From assembly GCF_037126465.1 (NCBI RefSeq), contig NC_088201.1, positions 130,572,665-130,636,664 of the forward strand: DNA of 64,000 bases, written 5' to 3'. Under the pieces are notes generated by a model. The model saw only the letters and a program-made list of their open reading frames with translations. It was not told the DNA's origin and did no database searches. The DNA comes from Ornithodoros turicata (lineage: Eukaryota > Arthropoda > Arachnida > Ixodida > Argasidae). Every line of letters begins with the position of its first letter. Positions within the stretch are counted from its first letter, which is position 1. A program made the translations under genes and the position numbers. This document shows positions 25,890 to 38,819 of this stretch, piece by piece.

Positions 25890-26890
25890 ATTTCTTGTCA
25901 CGTAATGCACCTATCATGGGATTCCCCAAATGGGTTGAGCACGGTGCAGGGGAAGCAAGGAGCCTTCATCACATGCGAACGCTTTGTCATTGACTACGAA
26001 ATTGTACCGGACTGTGACGTACACATTGCATTACAGTGCCTGAAGCAATCCGAACGCCTGCTAAGAGCAACCTTTGCTCGCTGTTGTTCAGAACAGTGGA
26101 ACTCACCAAGGCGATGTAGCTTGTGCAAGGTTCTGTGGCAATAATTGTGGCTGGCTGTAATTTTTCATCACGTAATGCACACCTATTGTGGAATTCCCCA
26201 CAGCGTTGAGCACGGTGCATGGGAAGCAAGGAACCTTCATGACACGCAAAAGCTTTGTCATTGACTGTAAAATTGTACGGAACTGTGACGTACCCATTGC
26301 ATGACAGTGCCTGAAGCAATTCGAACACATGCTTAGAGCAACCGTTACTGGCTGTTGTTCAGAGTAATGGACCTCACCAAGGCGATGTAACTTGTAGAAG
26401 GGTCAGTGGCAATAATTGTAGCTGGCTGTAATGCACACCTATTATGGTATTCCCCACAGCGTTGAGCACGATGCCGGGGAAGCAATGAACCTTCATGATA
26501 CGCAAAAGCTGTGTCATTGACTAAAATTGTACCTGACTGTGACGTACGCATTGCATGACAGCGCCTGAAGCAATCCGAACACATGCTTAGAGCAACCGTT
26601 GCTGGCTGTTCTTCAGAGTAATGGACCTCACCAAGGCGATGTAACTTGTGGAAGGTTCAGGGGCAATAATTGTGGCTGGCTGTAATGCACACCTATTATG
26701 AAATTCCCCACAGCGTTGAGCAGGGTGCAAGGGAAGCAAGGAGACTTCATGACACGCAAAAGCTGTGTCATTGACCATAGACTTGTACCTCACTGTGATG
26801 TACGCGTTCCATGACAGTGCCTCAAGGAAACCGAACACATGCTTGGGGGAGCAACCGTTGCTGCTGTCGTACAAAGAAATGGAATGATTT
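25890..26890. repeat. Satellite with a unit of about 255-270 bp, four copies
   Basis: The word ATTCCCCA recurs near 25920, 26190, 26450 and 26702, each followed by GTTGAGCA.GGTGC, AAGCAA.GA..CTTCAT and TTGTCATTGACT. The arrays of similar minus-strand open frames across it are by-products of the repeat. Confidence 0.85.
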
Positions 26891-26899
26891 TCATTTTGC

Positions 26900-28175
26900 A
26901 TCACGTAATGTACAACCATCATACAGAAAATATGATTAAAATTGTTTAAGAATTAAAAATCACAGTGTAACTTTACGTATATTCATCAGATATCCAACTT
27001 ATTGAACAAAAGTTCATTCCTATAAGACATTTATTAAAATGTTAAGACGTTCTGACCTCTTCGCAGCAGGGAGGTATACCTAATATTTTTATTTTCAAGT
27101 ACAGAAGGTACAGTACCCTACCTTGCAAGAACTTGTTTTTTTTTTTTTCAATGTCTTTCTCTCTATAATACTTCAACATAGCTGATGTATTGAAAAAAAC
27201 TCGTCAAACTTAACAAATGCACACTCACATTGGAATAGCCAAAGCAATATTTGATTGTGAAAGAAGTATCACAGATGATGACATTCCCACCAAAAGAAAA
27301 AAAAATATTTTTGAGTATTTTTATTTTTTGCGACTTAGGGGGGATTTGTCCATATTTTAGAGCTTAGTTCAATACTCGAAAGTTGAAAAGTGTACCTGGG
27401 CTGTGTAAATCATTTCATTATCTGTAAACGCCTTTATAGAAAGATTCATAACTTTTTCGTTTCTTTCCTTTTTTTCTGTCTTGTTTTTTCATGGGGGAGT
27501 GTTAATGTGTCCCATCGCCTGCGAATTTAAGTAAAACAGAAATGACACCAGAATTGGAGTGGTGTTGGTTTGCTAAAAACGTCCGAATGGGAGCAAATTT
27601 CGCAGTACCACTTTCAAAATCGCCATCACTGCGCTTCACATAAATTAGACGACGTTTACACGGAACGGACAAACTTTAAAGCACGAACGCAACAACGTGT
27701 CTTTCACCGAGCGCTTCGCGCTGAGGAAAGCGCCAAAAAGGGCACATTTTAGAACTTCCTTGCAACTTTGCCATTTTTTGACAAAACACCTACGTGACGC
27801 AGAGGAACATGGAGTCATCTACTTGGGTAACAGACAGAAAACGTTTCGACATTGTGGAACGTTTGTGGTTGGGGGAAGTCATCAAAGTAGCGACTGGCGT
27901 CATGCCGGACGACCTGCGCATTCTGACTGCAGTTTGGAACTTAGAAGGAGGTTATTTTTGCATCGTTTGGCATAAACTCAAAATGAACGTTGTCGGTTTC
28001 GGGACATTTCGTCGGATGCCGCTTGAATGAACGTCATTTCGTCGAAAAACAGGCAAAGACACAGATACACAGATAGCACGATAACAATTTAGCGCTTTTA
28101 AGTTAGCACAAAACCAATTTTAGCGCTTTTAAATCCGCCATCGCGTACCAACAGGTCCCGTGTGACGCTTCGCGT
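26900..28175. other. AT-rich stretch, no gene recognised
   Basis: Homopolymer-rich. A 78-codon plus-strand frame at 27794-28030 has no recognisable motif. Confidence 0.35.
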
Positions 28176-28179
28176 CGGT

Positions 28180-28626
28180 TCATCGGACACTGCTCCAGAG
28201 GGTCAGTGACAGCCGTGTAATCGAATCGAACGAGAAAGGCCTGGTGTCCCTCCCGCCTTCATATTCGCAGCGTCCAACAATGGCTGAGAGACTCCCCACA
28301 AAGTCCTTAACCGACTCGTTTTCCTCCTGTCGGGACCAGGAAAGCTTGAAACGCTCAAATTCTTTGAACCGCTTCGGTGTGTAATGTTCCGACAGCTTCG
28401 GCATGATGTCATTGGAAGAGACTTCCATAACGTCTTTGTGTTGTAGTATATTGTACAGGCGCTTGAAAACTTCCGGGCTCAATGAAAAACTGAGATCTCT
28501 CTTGTCGGCGTAGGTAACTCTCCATACCCGAATAGCAGAGAGGAACCTCACTTGAAACATGTTGCATGCTTCCTTCGAAGGATCGAATGTTCCCACGAAA
28601 GCCGCGAAGCCCCTGAGGTACTCCAC
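28180..28626 (-). pseudogene. Ty3/Gypsy gag fragment
   Basis: The 148-codon frame contains LSPEVFKRLYNIL, LSEHYTPKRFKEFERFKL and SRQEENESVKDFVGSL. These match the retrotransposon gag core layout: helix, conserved F..R..Q..ES...F..L, then a C near its end. The rest of the element is absent on this side. Confidence 0.65.
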
Positions 28627-28639
28627 TCATCGAGCTGGA

Positions 28640-30300
28640 TGACTCTTCGTCCTCTACTAATATCGTAGAAGGTCAGACTCGTCGCAAGTTGTGATAACTA
28701 GTAGAGACGTTGAGTAGCAACAGCAACGTTTATTCCAAGGTGGATCCGCGGCTGGAATGCAGCGCGGACCGGCAAACAAGCACACCAACATCAACAACTC
28801 AGTGCGAGCCAAAATCAATCTTAGCTTCGTGACCTGAACCTCTATCACAGTACGGAGGTGATTTTATATGCGGAAGTAGGAGTGTATCGAGTGACATGTC
28901 TAGAGGCACTAAGATTATTGAGGTACATGTTTTGAATATGTCCATCCCAGTTTAGGTTTTCCTAGTAATGACACCCAAGCACTTTAAAGTAATCAACATT
29001 CTTGAAGAGATTACCCCGTAGGACCCCGTCAATTTTCCAAATGCCGCTAACTTTTGCGTGTAAGAATGCAACAGAATAAATAGCATCTATCATTCCAGGC
29101 ACTACTGGGTTATGTTGTCAAAACTGCTCATCAAGTTTTTTAACTGGCAAACAAAAATCACCAGTAATTGGATTACATTACATTATGTCGTAACAGTGCT
29201 CAGGGAACAGGGATGTCGTAAAAATCACTCTGCTCATCCCGTCTCCTTCAGACATAGAAATGAGGCCGTCTTAGGGCTAGCCAGATACAGGTCGTTGCCA
29301 CACAGGAAAGAATGGAAGCGTGTGCCACTTATCCCTCTGAACCACAATCCTTCTAAAATAAAGACATTATTTTCGGAAATGGCGTCTTGTAGTCGGGACT
29401 GTCTGGAGCACACGTGGACCGTGCGTCAAAGAAATTCAATGTATCAATTAAGATACTCAGCATATGGTCAATAAAATGCCACAATTTTTTGCAGTTTGAG
29501 TGTTATGCGTGAGTGCTGCAAATAAAAACAAGTCTTTCACTTGAGGAAGGCACAAAACAGTCGCATACAGTTTGACAGTCGCATACAATTAACACGCGGT
29601 GACAGAACGCCGGGGACACAAGACGCGCACAGGAACTCTCAGAGTTACTACATAAGGGCCATGCATGTGTTGTATTTCGTTGTTAAAAAATCCCGAAATC
29701 CCGTCCCGGGATCCCGGAATTAGACGAAACAATCCCGGAACTGTAAATGTGGTCCGGGTTCCCAGCACTGGTCTGAACAATTGCTCATCCCCAAAGGCTC
29801 CGTGCTCCTTATCAGATCGATGCACTTAGACTTTGCAACTTTCAGTTCAGTAATTTTCAAATAAGTCAATATATTTATGGAAATAATTGCCCTGCTATAC
29901 ATGACACGAAATACGGTAAATAAATAGTCAATACTGAAATAAATAAATGTCTGGCGGAAGTGGTCGTATCGTATTTGTGTTTTTGCGCATTATGCTGCTG
30001 TCCTTTCTACGTATAGTAAACTGCCTTAAGTATAGCGCTGATGTTTTTCGTACCCCTGTGTCCATGTGTGTCTGCGCTTGGATGGAATGTGTCTAAATGG
30101 AATACGAACATGCCCAACATTCAACTCTTCTAGATGAGAAATAAATGACAAGAAAACAGTTGAACGATACGATAGCATTTGTCCGTTCCGAGCATTTGGA
30201 GCGAATGGCTCTAGGACATGTCGGCGCGAGACATTATCGTACAGACAGCTTGGCACACGGACATTTCGGTGCACGGGCATCTTGGTACAGCTTCGTCCAA
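28640..30300. other. Non-coding stretch with a short quasi-palindromic patch
   Basis: No gene seen. At about 29690-29765 there is a degenerate patch of the words TCCCGGGATCCCGGAAT. Confidence 0.35.
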
Positions 30301-31382
30301 ACTTAACTTGAACACGGCGCCGGCCTGCGGAGCAAGAGGGACGACACCCTAGCGGCTCTAATTGGAATTATCGGGAGAGAGCGTTGAGGGCTGGCCTATA
30401 CTCGCATCACGGGGGTGCCCGTCTGGAAACTGTTGCTCCGCTTCGAATGGGCAATGATAGGAGACCCAAAGCGTCAGCTTGTTTTGTAGTGCTTACGTGG
30501 CCTTGTGCCACCTGATATCGCTGATAGCTGTGAAGCAACATGAGTTGCCTCAAAACTGCCGTTTCCTTGCTATTAAGTGCGCGGGAGAGGCTTTGTGCGT
30601 TCAAGCGCTACAAGATAATTTCACTCGCATAACGTACCCAAGTTATTCTTGAAGCAGGATGGAAGTGGTAATGGACAGTGAATATGTGAATAAAGCGAGC
30701 GAGTAACCAGATTGTGATGTCGCATGGAAAATTCCATTCTTACGACGTTCTACAAAGCTTTCTTTACCATAAATTATTTCGACGTATAGCAAGCTGCTCA
30801 CCCTCGTTTTTGTTGTTTGAAGAAATAAATAAAGGGTAGCACTCATAAGAGCGCCTGCTACTCCACATTATTTAGTTAGCATGTTTAACTTCTTCGCTAG
30901 CACACTGCGACACAAGGGGAGTCACTGGGAGAATGGAACAAGCTTGTCAACTGGAGCGACATATGATACAACATGGCGCGGAATGTGGTGCTTTAAGCAA
31001 CAATCTTTTCCAGCGCAATGCATTTACATTATGCTCATTCCATTGCTTTCATGCTAATGCTTAATTCCAATCAATGTGACGCCACTAGAACAGTATGACG
31101 CATAAAAATAGCATGGTTGCTAACTGCGCGGACAATCACTGATCAGATGGCGAAGATTTCAATCGCCCACAGCAATCTTCAGAACAGAATGGAACGATTT
31201 GTAGATAACAAATATCCACGTAAAAGTCAGCGCTCGTTCGAAGCGGAGCACCAGTTCTCGCACGGGCACCCCCGTGATGTGAGTAGGACAGCCCTCAACG
31301 CTCTCTCCCGATAATTCCAGTTAGAGCCGGTAGGGTGTCGTCCGTCTTGCTCAGCAGGCCGGCGCTGTGTTCAAAGTTAAGT
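30301..31382. mobile_element. 1.1-kb non-autonomous foldback/TIR element
   Basis: Left arm 30301 to about 30450 begins ACTTAACTTGAACACGGCGCC. Right arm about 31232-31382 is its imperfect reverse complement. The interior has no coding sequence. Both arms carry the GACACCCTA.CGGC word found in other repeats here. Confidence 0.7.
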
Positions 31383-31869
31383 ATGGACGTAGCTGTACCT
31401 CCGACGCGGAGCGAAAATGTTCGCACACCAGTTCGTTGGTTTTAGAAGTTCCAGCCTGGGAAATGGGATATGCATTGGAATTTTTGTGGCAATGTAGATT
31501 TGGGGCTCAGACAGCGGCCCTTCTGAAAGTGCAGCAACTCCCAATTTTCAAAGACTCTATTTAATCGTGATGGCAGTATCATTCCCCTGCACAAGTATAG
31601 GCCCGGTAGAAGGCAGAAACACCATGCATGAGCGGAAGCTGCGGAAGTCGCGGTATTCTGGACCCAGTCTTCACCCAGCAACAACACACTAAAATGAACA
31701 ACAATCGAAGTGAATGCGAAGCGAATACATAGTTATGTATAAGACGTACGGCACACATATACAGCACGAGCACGGAGCACAGCATATCTAGATGATATAC
31801 GTATTTACATATGGAGCGTCCTATGATGCAGCACTCGCTTGGCTTAATACTCACTCTTGTTGCGGTTCC

Positions 31870-32010
31870 AGGATTATCCCAGCGTAGCTTCCGAAATATT
31901 CCAATCTATTTGTTTTAGAAAAGCAATCGCGTCGATTCGAAATTCCAATATAGTGTTCCACATTCGATTGGAATCCGAATCGAATATACAAGTCAGTATC
32001 CGAAAAAATC
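31870..32010. repeat. Quasi-palindromic word patch (GGATTCGAATCC type)
   Basis: Repeated degenerate words ATTCGATT, GGAATCCGAATCGAAT, TTCGAAATTCC in both orientations. Non-coding. Confidence 0.4.
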
Positions 32011-33813
32011 CTAGTATTCGCACGACACACAGTTATAATGTATACTGCAAGTTGCGCAGAGTGTTTCAGAAAGACGACTAAACTTCCGAAAAATTAGCCG
32101 TATTAGTTCATCAACATGATTCTCTTACACAATTAACTGAATTGAATTGCGTAACAGATAGCTCAATTGCTCCATGGAATTGTTCATGCAAAAATAAATT
32201 TAGGACAAATTATTTGTATTGGTCTCCGCGTAGTATTTCTTCGTATGCGTAGGGTTCTTTTGGTACGTTGTAAGTAGAAATGGGCATGAGTATTTTCGAC
32301 CCATCAAATAACCGTAGTGTCAGACAGAGGAGTTCCTAGGGGGTGTGAGAGGGGCCGCCGCCCCGGGCCCCTTTCCTAGACGACAGACGGCATGACGGAC
32401 AGCATGGTGCATGGGCAATAAAGCGACAGTCGGCAGCCACGCGCACAAACAATGGAAAAAAGTGAAGTGTGTACATATGTTGTTGCGGATAATAACATGA
32501 TAAAACTGATGTTTGTTTGCAACCTTTACAGTTTGCAATTACTAAACCTAATGCCAGCTGTGTGTATAGCCGAAGCTGTATAAACGTTCAAGTGGGAGAA
32601 ATTTTCGTATCGTGGAAAAAAATTGTCGTTGATGTCTTGGGAAAACACTTCAGGTTCATCGTGCCCCAGGCGAACTTCGACATCGCGACTGATCTGGCGT
32701 CAGATCTATGTGAATGTTAAGACTATATCCAGCTTGAGTTAATTGATGATCAGTCATGGGTTACTTACTATAAGTGTAGTAAGCTCACTCACCAGTATAG
32801 AATGGAGTTCAGGTGTCACTATCGCCACAATTTCACGTGAAGCACACATTTTTTTTCTCTCTCTTACACCTCGAGTGACAAAAATGTACGGGGATGTCAT
32901 GAACCTTTGGAGTTGAGACTATAGGAGGTGCACGGACTCACTACTTCTTGGTTTATCAATTTGTCCGCTCTGTGAATTCTCCAAGATCCCGAGCGATGTA
33001 GTGACCTAGCGCGCGGCATTCGTGTGGGAAGGTATAGGCGTTTTTACCGTCTGGCGAACCGGTTACCGTATCATATTTTTTTGGTTCAGTTCCGATTGGT
33101 TCAAGGGGAGAGAAAAAATGTTACCGTTCTGTTCGGGTTCGGTTCGGCAAAAAATAACGTTTTTTTGCGGTTTTCGGTTACGGTTCAGTTCCGGTTTCGA
33201 CCCCTGGATTATAGATACTGACGACTGAACCGCGTTCTTTTTGGAAACGCGGCCTATGCGGAGAAGGCGCTACGAGGCGCCTGAGAGGATTGGGACGGGG
33301 GAATGGTGATATAACCTTCGCTTTCACCACTTTGTACACCGATATCATGACAGATGATGTCCGCATTTAAACCTGTGGCGTCGCGCCGAAATTCTTGTGT
33401 GTTCTTAGTGAATGCGGCTTTGTTTTACCGTGTGATTCCCAATAAAGTGCTCAAATTTTGTGAAATATCATCAACTTAGTTCAGTCTATCGTTTTTTTCG
33501 TCGTCTGCAGTAATATATACCACACATTGCTTTATGTGGGACTGCCCATCTCATCATCGTCGCTTTATGTATGTGCGCGTGTGGGACTGCTATTACAAGC
33601 CTGTCTTGCTTTGACAGGCTGGAACAAGCCATTTGTGACATGGCTTTCATACTTATCACACGAAAAAAAAAACTGCATTTTTTTAGGTTTGGCATATTCC
33701 GAAGATTGTTAGTGCACAGCTGCATACATATTGCTTATTGCATGCATATGCGTGCTGCATTCATGCTGTACGCATAAGAGCTTGTAGCGGATATTTATCG
33801 GTCAGGGTTTGTT
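32011..33813. other. Non-coding stretch with a CGGTTCGG-type patch
   Basis: No gene seen. 33045-33215 is enriched in degenerate CGGTTCGGTT, GGTTACGGTTC and CCGGTTTCG words. Confidence 0.35.
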
Positions 33814-34830
33814 CTACCAGTAGAACGCGAGCCATTGTGGTAGACGGTTGGTGACCCTGACAAGGGCCGTTTGTTTGCTTAGTTTGTTTGCTGCGGGTTT
33901 TCCATTTCCTCTCCTAGTGTATCCTGAAGCCACTGCAGCCTCCCTCACTGTGGCCGCTTCTTCTCTTCCAGGACCATAGTCCCCTACGGTAGCACACCGT
34001 GCGCACTTGAGAATCCGCGGGGTGATGTATCGCCGTGGAGGTGGTGCCAGCGGAATGCTCTTGACGGCATTCACGCTTCGCTGAGTGCAGTAGGCCAATG
34101 CGTTGAACCCATGAGAGCGACTCACGTGATAACCATCTGCCGCCAGAAGCCTCCTGTTTAATCGACCGTGTTTGAAAAACTTGAACTGAAAGTAAAACAT
34201 GATTGTAAGTGGTGTGAAATTGCAGAGAACCTCAGCAGGGAGTGTCTAGTTACATACCTCTGTGCCCATAATATGTATACGGACATCAGCTTTCTTCTTC
34301 ATGAGTCGATATAAGTGATTGTGTTTTCGACACAACGTTTCTTCCGTTCGTGCCTTGAGCTCGCAAAGAAAAACAATCCTAAACTGGCCCAGCAGCCCAT
34401 AGGCGAAGGCATGAAAAGGAAAAATAATGAGCGACATGAGCCCAACGGGGTGGCCATTGGAACTAGAAAACTGTAGGTAATCCCCCCTTCTTTCCCTTTC
34501 CTTCTTCTTACTTTGCATTAAACATATTCCCCCCTTCTTTGACCCCCATTTTACAGGGAAATTAAATAAATACAAATACAAAATAACTAAATATAGGTAA
34601 TAATAATAATTAGTGCATATGAAATAAGCAGATGTCCACTTACGAAGAGATCGTTTGCCACCTTCGTAAGGTTCCCTTTCATTTTCTATGTCATTTCCAC
34701 CAAGGTAGACAACGACGAAACTGATGTTCTGTTGTTGTAGCTGGTTTACTCGCGCTGGCGCGTCCTGAAGCCTCAACCCAGGTATTGCAAAAGTACAAAT
34801 TTGGACATCGTCGTCCAGAAATAAGCGCTC
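33814..34830 (-). CDS. Possible SGNH/GDSL-hydrolase-like gene (three exons, perhaps decayed)
   Basis: Three minus-strand blocks are bounded by splice signals. Exon A 34644-34830 follows CTGTCTCAG, contains FVVVYLGGNDIE (like the Gly-x-Asn-Asp block III of SGNH hydrolases) and ends at GTAAGT. Exon B 34258-34462 follows TTTTCTAG and ends at GTATGT. Exon C about 33814-34185 follows TACTTTCAG and contains RLLAADGYHVS with a His that could be block V. The phase between A and B does not match in the best reading, so a boundary is wrong or the gene is broken. Assignment is tentative. Confidence 0.4.
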
Positions 34831-35556
34831 CTGAGACAGGAACTTAAACTGAGGCGATCCGACAAAACCCCTTTCATTTTGCTAGCAGTTGTGACCGGCT
34901 TAAGACTTATTTTTATAAGTCCAGGGATGCCCCCCCTAAAAAGCATGCTGTTGTCAAGGGCCTCTGGAGTACTGAGAGGCAATCCCTTTTTACCTTGTTT
35001 CTTTTCCGTTTCTTCTCGTCCCGAATTCGTTCAAGACCAGATCAGCTTTAATTCCTTCATTTCACAGCAGTTCTAGCGACATCACATTTTTGAGGATGTC
35101 TGGCAGGCGACAGAGAGGCGACGGTGTGTCTAGCTGATATCATTTTCCAAAAGAGACTTGCATGCAAACAATGTCCGATGAGCAAGCAGCCACACACACA
35201 CACACAAAAAGCAGAACGCTGCGTGACGTAACATCCTTTGCTTCTGTGTTCGGTGAGCGGTGCCAAGAAGGAAATCGGTTGAAGTTGAATCAAGGTCCAA
35301 GACCCCTCTCTCGAATCACTTTAACAGCGACGCTTGCTTCGTCCATTTTTGCTTTGGCCGTCACCGTGATCGTGATTTCCTCGCAATATTCGTTGTTCTT
35401 GGAGACAATCATCGGAGTGTTCCTGTGCCCCTAGCAAGACCCTACTGAACATCCGGAAACCAGGTTCTGTAGATTTATTACTTTTTCATTTCCATTGTTT
35501 GCGAGTCGATAGTTTCGATACCGCGGTTTTGAGGGCCGCAGCTTTCACACGTTGTC

Positions 35557-37040
35557 ATGGCGTCGGTGACAACGTCCGAAACATGGCCGTTGAAAGTTTT
35601 CAGGTGTTTGGATTGTCCCAGCACATTTACGATCGTAAAAAACTGGTACCGTCATCACTGGACAAAACACAACCTTGACGCTAAAGGAGCATCATAGAAA
35701 TTTCTTCTGCGGTGGAAGAACCAGAATGCGAGTTTTTCACAAGGAACAAGCATGAGTTGCGGAACCATCGTGCGAATGAGCACAGCATCGACCTCAACGT
35801 CGTAAAGCTCACGCATACTTTCATGGAAGAGTTCCGCACCTGGCTCGATGTTTTGACATCCAGCGGAAGTTCCAAGTTTTGCTTGCAAAGGGGGGCTCTG
35901 GCTCAGGGTGCCCGGAAGGTCTACTCCTACCTTACAATCGCTCTGGAACGTACAGTTGTAAATTGACTGCGGAATATAGGTCGAGACAAATTAAATCCCA
36001 AGGCTAATGCAAAATTGGCGGCATGTGCATTGACTACAGCGAGGTTATGTTTGAGCACCGGTCAAGTTGCAGTGAGCGGTTGTCTCACTCATTCAAGTTC
36101 AAGAAGTTCAACACCTTCGAATGCAACAGGCCGACAGGCCGGCTATAATTGACGATTATGTTCGGGGTGTCCCAAACGAAAGGATCGTCTGAGACGTGCG
36201 AGGCAACATGCCTACACGTACTGAATACCTCAGACGCTCTCATCTGGTAAAGACAGCGGACTTGCGAAATATTGCCGACTGAGAAGGGCTCATGAACTGG
36301 AAGCTGGACAAAGATGATGGAATCAGCGCAAAAGCAGCGCAAAAAAAGATGGTTCATCTGTTCCCCAGGAGACCCACAGAATTGTGTGCTGATATGCAAA
36401 CAAACAAAAAATAAAGAACACGTGCCTCATGATGTTCCTGATGAACCCCTGCCTACAACAGACGTCACGCTATCGTTGCAGACAGAGTTTCAGAAGCAAA
36501 TGCTCACTTCATTCGCGGTGAAAGTCGTGCGCCTAGATGCCACACAGGGCACAAACGGCTACAACTTTTGTCTCATAACTAAGCTTGTGCTAGATTCGGG
36601 TGGTGAAGGCGTTCCAGTTGCATGGCGCCTTAGTAGCACAGAGACAAAGACTGCTATTTACCAGTTCCTCAAGTCAGTCAAACAAAATGTCGGTGAAATA
36701 GTTCCCAAATTCTTTCATGACTGGTAACGCAAAGCAGTATCACAGAGCGTGGTGCGAAACGTTCCAGAGCCGGCCAAGAAAACTAGTGCGTAAATGGCAC
36801 GTTCGCAGAGCCTGGTCAAACAAGTTGCACAGCACTGTGAAGGACGAAGGAAAGAGGAAAGAAATTGAAAGTGCCATTGACCTTCTCCTGAAACAAGAGA
36901 CAGAAAATACCTTTCGTGAGCAGATGACGAGTTCCACAGAAATGCTTCAAAGCGATGAATCCACCCATTCGTTCCTCCAATACTTTGTACCGACGTACTA
37001 TACACGTAAACGCGGTTTGATGAGTGTGCGCCGCCATTAG
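35557..37040 (+). pseudogene. MULE-like transposase remnant (zinc finger plus DDE core)
   Basis: Starts at ATG 35557 with a C2H2-like finger (FRCLDCPSTFTIVKNWYRHHWTKH pattern, CxxC...HxxxxH), then EFRTWLDVL at 35712-35966. At 36400-36730 the catalytic-core-like block appears: VVRLDATQG, NFCLITKLV, GVPVAWRLSS, AIYQFLKSVK, with FFHDW before a frame break. The next frame (36717-37040) gives YHRAWCETF and RKWHVRRAW, as expected after the second Asp. At least three frame breaks. The reading stops at 37040, and related C-terminal material may lie at 41380-42188. Confidence 0.55.
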
Positions 37041-37202
37041 TGCGACACGTGCCGCCATCTAGTGGCGGTCGTTTGAAGTAGCGCCCGTGGACTGCCTTTT
37101 ACCAACCAAGCCCAAGCAGCCCAAGTTTGTTAGTTTAATGTTGAATGCTGTCTCGCACCCGTTGCTGCTTGTGCTTCCCGTATTTTTTAGCTTGCTGCTG
37201 TT

Positions 37203-38757
37203 ATGACAACACAAGATTCGCTGAAAATTTCAGGTGAGTACTTCTGTGAGCGTCTGTGGCCGCCCGTTGGGGAGCATCATATATTTCAGTACCTTGTGAA
37301 AACCAAGGCTTGCGACTTGGAAGATGTGAACGCTCTCAAAAGCATGGAATCTTTCAATTATGTGGCAAGCGGAAAAGTTGGGAAGGTTCTGATACACAGT
37401 GTCTCGGAAGACCATGTGTACGTGAAAGCGGAAGTGACGCCTTCTCAAGCAGCAAATGCATCACCACACAAGCCGTGGATATGTCTGGATAAAGGAGGGA
37501 AAGCTGTTGCCGCCTCCTGTACCTGCATGGCGGGACAGGCATCGGTATGCAGCCACATTGGTAAGAGAGACTTGAATTTCAATGCTTACACAGTGGGAAC
37601 AGTATCTTCAAAATCTGTTTACTCAAACAGGCGCCCTTCTTTGGAAAATGGAATTTGCGCATCGCCTACAGCTGACGGGTTCCTCTTGCACTGACAAGCT
37701 GGCCGCATGGAACAAGGGAACGAAGCGCAATGTTGTGCCGGGTCAAATTCATGATATTGACTTCAAGCTACGGAAGACGACAGACTTTCTATCTTGTGAT
37801 GTGAGACATCGACGTGTTGAAAACTATCCCAATGAAGAATCATTTGTTCGCTGTATGACGACATCTGACATTGCACCACTATTAAGTGTTCCTGGAACAA
37901 TTCATGGACAAGGGGCTGCACCAAGCTCACTGCTTCCAGAACATCCGGACCACACGACCTGTGAAAATCTACCTCAGGACTGTTCTCCATGCATGGAATT
38001 TTACGCAAAGTATGTAATGATGTCTGACGTGGCCAGGACTGTGCTAGAACAGAAAACAAGAGGAGAAACAAGCAGGTTGTGGCACACAAGCAGACAAATA
38101 CGTCTCACAGCATCAATCCTCTCTACGATCCCAAAGAGGAAATCAACATGCCCTAGGAGTGCTGTTAAACGAATCATGAGTAGTGCATTTGCTGCAAATT
38201 CTGCCACTCTGCATGGAACAATGCATGAAGACATAGCCATACAAGCGCTTGAGGAGATAACAGACTTCAAAGTTGTTCGTACGGGAACATTTGTATCCAG
38301 GAGCCATCCCTACATTTCTGCAACTCCTGATGGGATGATAAACAATGATGTGTGTGTCGAAGTGAAGTGTCCTGTAACTGACGACTGTAGCCTGTTAGTG
38401 AATGCTAATAGTGGCAGGAGATACGATGTAGTGGAGGTAGAAGGTGGTGGATACACACTATCTAAAACAGGTCCACGAGGCTACTACTTCCAAGTACAAT
38501 TTGAAATGTTTTGTACTGATACACGAGAATGCTTGTTCTTTGTGTGGTCCAAAAAGCGACAGATCCTTATTTCTGTGGAGTATGATGATGCATTTGTTGC
38601 AAGCAATTTACAGCGCTTCCATGACTTTTATTTCATGCACTATTTACCTGTCTTAAAAATGAACATGCTTGTGGCAGACTCCCATTGTGTAAAGCATATA
38701 CAGACATCATGGTGCAGCAGTAAAACAATGTCTTCATTTATTGCAGTTCTCCTCTGA
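37203..38757 (+). CDS. SWIM zinc-finger / YqaJ-type nuclease protein
   Basis: Two exons, 37203-37560 and 37631-38757, separated by a 70-nt GTAAGA..AAACAG intron. The joined length is 1485 nt, a whole number of codons (494 residues). Exon 1 ends in a SWIM finger, CTCMAGQASVCSH (CxC..CxH). Exon 2 carries a lambda-exonuclease/YqaJ fold signature: HGTMHEDIA (Glu), ISATPDG (Asp), VEVKCP (ExK) and YYFQVQFEM (Gln). These are the metal-binding and core residues of PD-(D/E)XK nucleases. It converges tail-to-tail with a THAP-DDE transposase less than 100 bp downstream. That pairing suggests it is the accessory nuclease of the same DNA transposon (ISL2EU/Harbinger-like, from memory). The frame is intact. 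Confidence 0.8.
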
Positions 38758-38819
38758 AGTACTTTTTGAGATGTACAACAATGTCTTCGCTTATTGCAGT
38801 TCTCATCTTTCTAAGTACT

